Shown here in pieces: positions 13,774 through 21,900 of a DNA stretch of 22,426 bases. Below the pieces are notes generated by a model. The model had not been told where the DNA came from, did no database searches, and saw nothing but the letters and a program-made list of their open reading frames with translations. Position numbers and translations under genes: made by a program. The stretch comes from a virus: positions 1 to 22,426 of the IMG/VR virus record IMGVR_UViG_3300006789_000193. One strand, 5' to 3'. How positions within the stretch are numbered: the first letter of the stretch is position 1; each line of letters opens with the position of its first letter.

Positions 13774-14426
13774 TGAGTTTTCAAACAATTATAGATAACG
13801 CAACATTCATATCAGTAGATAAACGCAAGACCACAGCAATGAGTGTTAGTAGAAGTGGACATGTAAAAACAGCAGAACGCCAACCCAGTGTGTATAAATT
13901 TACAGTAGGTAGTGTACCTGGCTTAAAATATTCAGAAAATAGAGGTGTACTTGAAGACATTGACTCTGCTGATAGAACAGTAGAAGCAAATATCAGTTTA
14001 TCAAACAATACTGGCATGAACTATGTTACAGCATATCAAGGTGACGTAATAGATTCAGAACTAAACAATATTGTTATGGTAGGTGGAGATGGCAAAGAGT
14101 TATACATCAATACCAGTACTGTAACAGGATCAGGAACACTATTTAAGAAAGGTGATTATGTACAACCTGCAGGTAACAGTAGCATATACAGATATCCATA
14201 TCAAGTAACATCAGATGTTTCATTTAGTGCGTCAGCCAATGTAACAATACCTGTACACAGACCTGTATTAGAACAGTCAGGACAAGTTATAACCAGTGGC
14301 GGACTTAGAACCGGCACAGAATGTAGGTTTCATGTAAAAGCAATGGTTTGTCCAACATACAGCATTGTGCCACATGATAGAATTGAATTTGCTGGTGATT
14401 TTGAATTTGTAGAGATTATAACTTAA
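13773..14426 (+). CDS. Distal tail protein (M-like position)
   Basis: The 217-residue, beta-rich product directly follows the tape measure, the place of lambda gpM or distal tail proteins that form the ring between tube and hub. No decisive motif is seen. Its C-terminal half (YRYPYQVTSDVSFSASANVTIPVHRP) is likely a beta-sandwich. It is joined to both neighbours by TAATG overlaps. Confidence 0.6.
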   Translation: MSFQTIIDNATFISVDKRKTTAMSVSRSGHVKTAERQPSVYKFTVGSVPGLKYSENRGVLEDIDSADRTVEANISLSNNTGMNYVTAYQGDVIDSELNNIVMVGGDGKELYINTSTVTGSGTLFKKGDYVQPAGNSSIYRYPYQVTSDVSFSASANVTIPVHRPVLEQSGQVITSGGLRTGTECRFHVKAMVCPTYSIVPHDRIEFAGDFEFVEIIT

Positions 14427-15097
14427 TGAGCACAACAATTACAGAAGTACAAGGTACTAACATATCACCTATAACACTTATTGATTTACAATTAGGTGCT
14501 AATGTTTATTATCTCAGTAGTAATTGGAAACCTGTAACAGTAGACAGCAATAATTACACAGAACTAGGTGCTTTCTTAAGTGTAAGCAATATAGATGACA
14601 ATCTAAAATACAATGCTAATGATCTAAGTTTAACATTAAGTGGTATTCCAAGTGGACAAAACTATCTACAAGAAATATTAGATAATCCAGTAAAAGGTGG
14701 TAATGTTGTGTTGAAAAGAGCATTTGTAGATACAAGTACATATGAACTAACAGGCAATGTGTACACAAGATTCAAAGGTGTTATAACCAATTACAAAATA
14801 GATGAACAAGTAAATGTATTAAGTAAACAAATGGACTATGCTGTCACAGTGACACTTGCAAGTCAATTAACAGTACTCAGTAACAAGATATCAGGACAAA
14901 GAACAAATCCTGAAGACCGAAAAAGACTATTCCCCGCAGACAGAAGTTTCAACCGTATACCCATACTGTACAATACCAGTTTCGACTTTGGTAAAGAATA
15001 CAGCACATATGGTGGATATGGTGGCGGAGGAGGCGGTGGCGGTGGCGGTGGTCGTGGCCGTGGAGGCGGTGGTGGCTATAATCAACAACAAAGATAA
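14426..15097 (+). CDS. L-like minor tail protein with a glycine-rich tail
   Basis: The 223-residue product begins with a beta-rich domain (SPITLIDLQLGANVYYLSSN; then LSLTLSGIPSGQNY) like minor tail L/DUF2163-type tip proteins. It differs from lambda gpL in lacking any cysteine, so it cannot hold an Fe-S cluster. From about residue 194 it ends in a low-complexity tail: an eleven-glycine run, RGRG, five more glycines, then YNQQQR. The DNA there is a small GC-rich island in an AT-rich genome. The tail could be a flexible linker inside the hub. Confidence 0.65.
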   Translation: MSTTITEVQGTNISPITLIDLQLGANVYYLSSNWKPVTVDSNNYTELGAFLSVSNIDDNLKYNANDLSLTLSGIPSGQNYLQEILDNPVKGGNVVLKRAFVDTSTYELTGNVYTRFKGVITNYKIDEQVNVLSKQMDYAVTVTLASQLTVLSNKISGQRTNPEDRKRLFPADRSFNRIPILYNTSFDFGKEYSTYGGYGGGGGGGGGGGRGRGGGGGYNQQQR

Positions 15098-15118
15098 AGA
15101 TATAAAGGATGAAAAGAT

Positions 15119-15571
15119 ATGATAAAACAAGCAGAAGTAAAAGATTTTAAGAACATAAAAAAGATGTTTGTCAACTTTGCCAATAGTGCGCCAGTTGATT
15201 ACTTACATAATCCACATTATGATGAGGATTATATAGATCAAGTATTCTATACAGTAATGAAACAAGGTGTGTTATTGTATGCTGAACAAAAAGGCAAACC
15301 TGCAGGATTCTTTATAGCCATGCCGGCTGGAGATATATGGTTGCCTCAATTGCCTCCTGTACTTAGAGAAGCCGCATGGTGGGTTGAACCAGAGTTTAGA
15401 GATGGTGCTATAGGTGGTAAATTATTCTTAAAGTATTTGAATATAGCAAAAGCAATGAAAGAAGTAGGTAAAATACAAGGATACACAATGACATTAATGG
15501 AGCAATCACCAGACATCAAAATAGAAAAATATGGCTTTAGGCCAATAGAAACAATTTATTATTCAGGGTAG
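15119..15571 (+). CDS. GNAT-family N-acetyltransferase in the tail tip cluster
   Basis: The 150-residue product has the GNAT plan: N-terminal helices (DFKNIKKMFVNF), strands around VLLYAEQKGKPAGFFIAM, then motif A at 86-102 (AWWVEPEFRDGAIGGKLF) with the acetyl-CoA pyrophosphate loop R94-x-x-x-x-G99-G100. Motif B follows near 136-148 (IEKYGFRPIETIYY). It probably transfers acetyl from acetyl-CoA to an amine; the substrate is unknown. It sits between the L-like gene and the hub gene, where lambda-like phages carry K (NlpC/P60 peptidase) and I. It may modify a virion protein or a host target, or simply be a transferred gene. Confidence 0.8.
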   Translation: MIKQAEVKDFKNIKKMFVNFANSAPVDYLHNPHYDEDYIDQVFYTVMKQGVLLYAEQKGKPAGFFIAMPAGDIWLPQLPPVLREAAWWVEPEFRDGAIGGKLFLKYLNIAKAMKEVGKIQGYTMTLMEQSPDIKIEKYGFRPIETIYYSG

Positions 15572-15580
15572 GAGTAACAG

Positions 15581-17932
15581 GTGGCAGTATTTACAGCAAT
15601 AGGAACAGCAATAGCAACAGCAATAGGTGGCGCATTGGTCACAGCAACAGGACTTACACTATTAGGTAGTGTTGTAGCAGGTGTTATTGCGGCAGGCTTG
15701 GCATTCGGTACAGCAAAACTTTTAGGAGTATTTGATGTTCCGGACGTAGGCGCCATGGGCAGAGCCAATGGCAGTAAAGTACAGGTGGCCCCGAGTACTG
15801 ACAACAGGATCGGTGTGGCTTATGGCCGTAATTTCATGAGTGGTCCAATAACAGATGTTGCTATATCAAATCAAAACAACACTATGCACTATTGTATCAC
15901 ACTCAGTGAATTAAGTGACGGCCATGATGTAGGTTCATACACACTTAATCAGATCTTTTGGGGTGATAGAAAACTAAACTTCTCAGGAGCAAATGTAGTC
16001 AGTTATACAGATCCAAATGCCACAACCACAGAAGATTGGTCAAACAAAATCCGTATAAGAGTATATGCTGGTGATACTACCAGTGCTAAACAGATATTCC
16101 CAACATCAGGTGCCGTAAATGCCACAACAATGATGCCACACTGGAATGTGTTTGGTACAAGTCATTACACTATGGAAGGATTAGTATTTGCAATGATTGA
16201 AGTAGATTATGATGCTGAAAATGGTCTTACAGGACTAGGTAGTATGACATTTGATATTACTAATAGCAAAGACAATCCAGGTGAAGTATTGTTCGATTAT
16301 TTGAAATCAAGTCGATACGGTGCTGGATTAGCCAATAGTGATATAGACATAACAAGTATACTAGGCACAGCAAATACACAGATGAAAGGTTATTGTGATG
16401 AACAAATTACTTATACACCTAACACTGGTGGTAGTAGCACTATAGACAGATATCAAATCAATGGTTATTTGAGTACTTTTGATAGTTGTATGGATAACAT
16501 AGACAAAATATGTAGAAATGCCGCAACATACTTTACATTTGATGGAAAGCAAGGCAAATTTGCGGCTATTCCAAACAGACCATATAGTAGCAGTGAATTA
16601 AGTTCAGCATTTGTTCTCAATGATGACAATATAGTTAGTAAGATATCTGTTAGTAGTACAGAATTATATCAACAACTTAATAGTATAACAGTAGAGTTTG
16701 CTGATCAAAACAGAAAAGATCAAACAAATACCATATTAGTAGAAACACCAAGTGGAGATAGAAACACAGGCGAACCAGATAATAATTTAGATTACAGAGC
16801 AGAGTTGGTTAACAATAATATACATGCAGAACAACTAGGAAACATTGATCTAAATCAAAGTAGAAAAGGTATGGTTGTAGAATGCACCAGTGATTTCTCA
16901 GGACTACAAATAGACGCCGGTGATGTTGTAAAACTAACTAATAGTGATTATGGATTTAGTGACAAGTTATTTCGTGTAATGAAAAACACAGAAGCATTAG
17001 GTCAAGATGGTATGATATTGTGTAATTTATTGCTGTTAGAGTATGACTCAAGTGTATACACAGAACCAACTATTACAGAAAGTGAAGAAGAAGATGATCC
17101 TATTGATATACCTGTAATACCACCTATACCTCCAATTATACCTCCAATTGTGTTTAAAAACATAATCCCAAATGTGCCAAGCAAAAGTGTAACAGGCACT
17201 GGTACAAGTTGTGTGTGTACAGTATTTAAATCATTGCCAGATACATATACAACAGTATTTGTATCAAGTAGTACACCTGATTTTGTCATAGGCGATACAG
17301 TAACATTAAGTGGAGCCAACTTAGGAGGCATAGATACTATACATGATTGCACATTCACTGTTGATGCAGTCAGTGGTGGACTAATTACTAACCCAGTAGG
17401 AAACATATCAGGTACAGCACTTGTATATGATCCCGACAAATGGGGCGGACAAATTCCAACAGCACCGTTGGCCAACTTGGCAGTAGGCACACAGATCGAA
17501 GATCAACCAGCAGCCAACTTAGCATTCAGTAACACAGATGTTGTTAAAGATATATTTACACCTAGGGAACTAGACTTTAAATTAAGCCTAGATGGTTTAG
17601 AACCAGGAGACTACAGTTTTGTAGCAACTGGCACGCCAGTAGGAGCAATACCAGCCAGTGGTGTAGCAAACTTTAGTTTGAGAGCAAATGTTGTGCTTGA
17701 AGATGTACAAGGTGGCTTTACAGCAACAGAATTTGGTTCAACACTTAACAATAGTGCCGAAATACCTACTAACATGATAGCAGTACAAAAATTAACTATA
17801 CCTGCAGATTTAAGCACAGGTAATGTGGTATTGCGTGGTAAAAACACAATGGACACAAACAGTGGCGGACAAATAGGTTTTACTAATTTAAAATATGACT
17901 GGATAAGAATCAATAAAGGAGACATATTCTAA
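15581..17932 (+). CDS. Tail hub / tip attachment protein (J-like)
   Basis: The central tail hub closes the tube and anchors fibres. The 783-residue product starts at GTG with AGGAG 8 bp before it. Residues 4-50 are a hydrophobic Ala/Gly-rich segment (IGGALVTATGLTLLGSVVAG), as in lambda gpI-type tip proteins, followed by hub domains (NRIGVAYGRNFMSGPITDVA; VLFDYLKSSRYGAGL; CDEQITYTPNTGG). Residues about 505-525 form an acidic then Pro/Ile linker (EEEDDPIDIPVIPPIPPIIP). Beyond it lie beta-rich domains, likely fibre- or receptor-facing. The stop overlaps the next start (TAATG). Confidence 0.78.
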   Translation: MAVFTAIGTAIATAIGGALVTATGLTLLGSVVAGVIAAGLAFGTAKLLGVFDVPDVGAMGRANGSKVQVAPSTDNRIGVAYGRNFMSGPITDVAISNQNNTMHYCITLSELSDGHDVGSYTLNQIFWGDRKLNFSGANVVSYTDPNATTTEDWSNKIRIRVYAGDTTSAKQIFPTSGAVNATTMMPHWNVFGTSHYTMEGLVFAMIEVDYDAENGLTGLGSMTFDITNSKDNPGEVLFDYLKSSRYGAGLANSDIDITSILGTANTQMKGYCDEQITYTPNTGGSSTIDRYQINGYLSTFDSCMDNIDKICRNAATYFTFDGKQGKFAAIPNRPYSSSELSSAFVLNDDNIVSKISVSSTELYQQLNSITVEFADQNRKDQTNTILVETPSGDRNTGEPDNNLDYRAELVNNNIHAEQLGNIDLNQSRKGMVVECTSDFSGLQIDAGDVVKLTNSDYGFSDKLFRVMKNTEALGQDGMILCNLLLLEYDSSVYTEPTITESEEEDDPIDIPVIPPIPPIIPPIVFKNIIPNVPSKSVTGTGTSCVCTVFKSLPDTYTTVFVSSSTPDFVIGDTVTLSGANLGGIDTIHDCTFTVDAVSGGLITNPVGNISGTALVYDPDKWGGQIPTAPLANLAVGTQIEDQPAANLAFSNTDVVKDIFTPRELDFKLSLDGLEPGDYSFVATGTPVGAIPASGVANFSLRANVVLEDVQGGFTATEFGSTLNNSAEIPTNMIAVQKLTIPADLSTGNVVLRGKNTMDTNSGGQIGFTNLKYDWIRINKGDIF

Positions 17933-18333
17933 TGCAAAAAGTAATAATTTATAACAATATCACTGGGCATATTGAACAAAACATCAAAATAGCAAGTACA
18001 AGTCTAGAAAAAATGTTGACTGGAAGAAGTTATTTGAGTAGTATGGAATATGATCTCAAAGGCAAAATAGACGACTATCAAATAAATGTTAGTGTAGATC
18101 CACATGTGGTAGAAGCAAAACCAGAGCCTACAATAGATGTATCAAAAGAAATAAGAATACAAAGACGCAACCTGTTAGCAGTAAGTGACTGGACTCAAGC
18201 ACAAGATTCACCATTAAGTGACAGCAAAAAAGCAGAGTGGCAAACATATAGACAAGCACTTAGAGACATGCCTGATACATACAGTTCAGAAACTGACATT
18301 GCAAACGTCATTTGGCCTACTAGACCAAGTTAA
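17932..18333 (+). CDS. Tail fibre assembly chaperone (Phage_tail_APC type)
   Basis: The 133-residue product ends with the signature of phage tail assembly chaperones at 78-114: RRNLLAVSDWTQAQDSPLSD, then KKAEWQTYRQALRDMP. Such proteins help fold or trimerise tail fibres. Its location between the hub and the giant fibre fits. The start is coupled to the hub stop (TAATG). Confidence 0.78.
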   Translation: MQKVIIYNNITGHIEQNIKIASTSLEKMLTGRSYLSSMEYDLKGKIDDYQINVSVDPHVVEAKPEPTIDVSKEIRIQRRNLLAVSDWTQAQDSPLSDSKKAEWQTYRQALRDMPDTYSSETDIANVIWPTRPS

Positions 18334-18336
18334 TTC

Positions 18337-18344
18337 GATAAATA
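18337..18344 (+). promoter_or_regulatory. GATAAATA box upstream of the fibre cluster
   Basis: GATAAATA lies 4 bp after the chaperone stop and 61 bp before the next gene. The leader between them contains two mutually exclusive hairpins (18362-18389). It may give the fibre genes their own transcript. Confidence 0.4.
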
Positions 18345-18361
18345 TACTAGTAATAAAAATG

Positions 18362-18389
18362 GCTATATTGCCTCAGTGATATAGCAATA
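18362..18389 (+). promoter_or_regulatory. Overlapping alternative hairpins in the fibre leader
   Basis: GCTATAT (362-368) pairs with ATATAGC (379-385), positions given as 18xxx. TATTGC (366-371) pairs with GCAATA (384-389). The stems share bases and cannot form together. They end 6 bp before the CAGGAG ribosome site, so a switch could affect translation of the 167-residue gene. Confidence 0.35.
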
Positions 18390-18405
18390 CCCTTCAGGAG
18401 TAGTT

Positions 18406-18909
18406 ATGTCAGGTAGAGTTTTATCTTTTAAATCTTATATTGGCGGCGCAGACAACGTACAGATGTTGGAAATGTTTCCGTCAAGTCAAAGTCAATTCAC
18501 ATACGATTACGGTTTTGATGTATCAACGTATACATTCGATGCCGATTATCAAACCATAGTGGTTGACACATTAACATATGATCGTGTTTCAGGCGATCCT
18601 AATTTTACAGAGTCTAATGTAGTAGGCAGTTTTGGTAGTAACACCACTATAGATAGTGGTTTTATTGATACCACTACAGCCGCAAGTGGAACTGTTAAAT
18701 TCACAATACCAAGTCAACGGTACGCAGGTAATATCATACCTGATGCTAGAGCAAATGTACCTATTACAGTAGTAAGTTTTAAATGGACAGATCCTGCCGC
18801 AAATACAACAACATCGCATAGATGGGCAGTAATTGAAAGGTATGAACCTGACGTAACAATAGGCAATCCACAACTTAGCACAGGATTTACACCTATTCCA
18901 ACATCCTAG
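18406..18909 (+). CDS. Small beta-rich tail protein, unknown function
   Basis: The 167-residue product is beta-rich and Thr/Ser-rich (YDYGFDVSTYTFDADYQTIV; TIDSGFIDTTTAASGTVKFT) with a conserved-looking end (HRWAVIERYEPDVTIG). There are no membrane segments or catalytic motifs. A CAGGAG ribosome site and its own upstream GATAAATA box are present. It lies directly before the giant fibre gene and is likely a fibre-anchoring or virion-surface protein; the family is not recognised. Confidence 0.6.
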   Translation: MSGRVLSFKSYIGGADNVQMLEMFPSSQSQFTYDYGFDVSTYTFDADYQTIVVDTLTYDRVSGDPNFTESNVVGSFGSNTTIDSGFIDTTTAASGTVKFTIPSQRYAGNIIPDARANVPITVVSFKWTDPAANTTTSHRWAVIERYEPDVTIGNPQLSTGFTPIPTS

Positions 18910-18917
18910 GAGACTAA

Positions 18918-21900
18918 ATGGCTAACATAATAGTATCAGTATCAGAACCAACTATAAACGTTGATTCTACCAATAATACAGTAAACGTATCAACAACTAC
19001 TTCAAATGTATCAGTAAGTAACATATCAGTTGTTTCTAACTCACAGATACGACAAGGTATAAGTGTAAGTAATCTTGGTGGCTTTGGTAATTTAGCATAT
19101 GATAATAGTGCATCAAGTAATGGTGTAATTCAATATACAGGTGTTAGTAACTCTGATATATACAGCACAATTACTACAACTAATGTTAGTGGTTATGGTA
19201 ATATTGCTTTTGATCAAACAAATGGCGATATAGAATACACTGGTGTTGCTCAATCAGACATTAGAGGCAGTATTTCTAATGTAGGTGCTATAAATTATGA
19301 TACAGGCACCGGTGAAATTGGTGTCGATGGAGCCGCAATATTTACAGCAAGAAGCACAGACGATTTAAGTGAAGGTGTAACAAATTTATACTTTTCAAAT
19401 ACCAGAGTTAGAAGTAACATAAGTGTTACTGATGCAGGAGGAGATGGAAGTTTAGCATATGACAACACTACAGGTGTATTTACATACACAGGACCAAGTC
19501 AAGCAGAAGTATTAGCACATTTTTCAAATGTATCACCGATAAATTTAGAAGCAAATGGCCAAATTAGTGTTGACGAAAGTGCTATATTTTCAGGCAAGAC
19601 TACTGATGATTTAACAGAAGGAACAACAAATTTATATTTCACACCAGCAAGAGTAAGAAGCAATATAAGTCTTACTACAAATTCACCAAGTGGTAACGGT
19701 TCATTAACATATGATAATTCAACAGGTGTATTTGACTTTACACCTGCCGCAACAAACAGTTTAACAAATGCTGATGTAAAAACGTTTATAGAAGCAAATG
19801 GCCTAGACGCAAGTGCTAATTTAACTACAACAGCAAATACCAGTGCCGCACATGGTACATTCACAGGCGCAACCAGTTTAACAGCAACAGGTAATGTCAG
19901 TATAGGCGGTAACCTAGATGTAACAGGTAATATAAATTCAGAAACAGTAGTAGACTTATTTGTAGAAGACCGTAACATAACACTACAATATGGTACAGTA
20001 GGTTCACCAAGTGCTAATTCACAGGTATTTGTAGACAGAGGATCAAGTGCTAACACATATATCAAATGGGATGAAGGTTCAGATAGTTGGAAATTCTCTA
20101 ATGATGGTAGCACAGAATACAAAATACCAACAAGCACTAGTGACCTAGCAGAAGGTACTAACTTATACTTCACAGCCGCAAGAGCAAGAGGTAACATTAG
20201 TGTAACAGACTCAGGTGGCGACGGCAGTTTAGCATATGATTCAGGTACAGGTGTAATTACTTACACAGGCCCAAGTGCCGCCGAAACAAGAGCCCATATT
20301 AGTGTTACTGACGCAGGTGGGTTAGGTAGTGCCGCATATGACTCAGGTACAGGTGTAATAACATACACAGGACCAGCAGACAGTGATGTAAGAGGCTTAG
20401 TTAGCACAACAACAACAAGTGCCAGTGGAGGTGGATCATTAGCATATGATTCAGGTACAGGTGTATTTACATTTGCTCCAGCAGACTTGTCAAGTACAGT
20501 AAGTTTAACAGATTTTAGTGTCACAACAGGCACAACTACAAGTGGAAACAGTTCATTGGCATATGACAATACCTCAGGTGTTTTCACATTCAAACCAGTA
20601 GATATAGAAGTATTAACAGGTGTAGACTATGGTAGTACACCAACTGGTAATCCCACTGGAACAATCGATTACAAAACAAGATCAATTAGTAATGTATCCG
20701 CAATACAAGGTAGTAATACTGGTAGTTTTCTAGAACTAGCAGGTAACATTACTTCATATGCCGCCGGCGCCCCACACTATATCCATTATGATTATGTTCG
20801 TAGCAAACTGAGTATGTTAACCAACAGTATAGCATTTGATGCCGGTACAGCAGGAACAGATGACGGTATTATTAATTTAGCAAATGGTGTTCTATCCAGT
20901 TCAGTATTTACAGCATTACAATCAGATAATGCTCAAGCAAACATCGATAATTTTGGTAACATAAATGCTACTTACTTCCATGGTGATGGATCAAATATCA
21001 CAAATGTTACCAGTGATGTAACATCAGAAAACATAGTAAGAGTGTGTATAGCCGGTGAAGACATAGCAAAAGGCGATGCTGTATACATAAGTGGTGGCAC
21101 AGGAGATAATCCAGAAGTATCTAAAGCAGATGCCGATGATGCCGCAAAGATGCCGGCATTTGGTATTGCCAAAGAAGCAATTAGCAGTAGTTCAACAGGT
21201 AACGTTGTAATATATGGTGAAATAACCAGTTATGATACCACATCATTTACAACAGGAGACAGTTTATTTGTCAGCACAACACCAGGTAGTTTAACAAACT
21301 CAGCACCAACAGGCGAAAGCAGTCTGTTACAAAAGATTGGTAAAGTCATCAAAGGTGGTAGTCCTGGTGGTAAGATTACTGTTACAGGTGCTGGTAGAAC
21401 AAACGCAACACCTAACTTAAATGATGGTAATATCTTTATTGGTAATGCCTCAAATCAAGCCACAACGGCAGTTTTTGCAGACGAATTATTAGCATATGAT
21501 GGTAATTCATCAATAAGTAATTTAACTGCTTTAAGTAATGTGTTTATGCCTAGTACTGTAGGTTCCCAAAATAGTGGAAGAAGTGCTAGAGTACAACCAG
21601 TATTTTTTAATGGTTCTAATGTAGAACCGCAAAGTTCAATACCTTTAACACGATATGGATTGAATAAACAAAGTTTAAGTGGTTATCAAGTTTATGGTCC
21701 AGCCATGGATGCCAGTCATGATGTTGAAATGCAAGACAAACTTGTACCAATCTGGACATTTAAAACAAGTGATAATATTACTACTGATACCACAGATGCA
21801 TGGGGTATGTATTTTGAATGGCCTGATGGAAATTCTTCGGGTACAGGTAATCTACTGCTAGCCAAACCAAGTACTTATTCCGGCGGCTTTCTGAATAACA

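Noticed and set aside
12630-13784. Long open frame of 384 codons on the minus strand opposite the tape measure gene
   Set aside because: It mirrors a clear tape measure protein, has no ribosome site, and its composition (Ser/Pro/Asn-rich) is that of an antisense shadow. Stops are rare there because TTA and CTA are seldom produced by this coding bias.
19499-20197. Minus-strand open frame of 232 codons opposite the fibre gene, with similar frames at 19295-19489 and 20261-20593
   Set aside because: They are shadows of the repeat array (even their products repeat), with no ribosome sites; the plus strand is a continuous fibre frame.
21679-21861. 60-codon plus-strand frame inside the fibre gene
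   Set aside because: It is out of frame with the continuous fibre gene and lacks a ribosome site.
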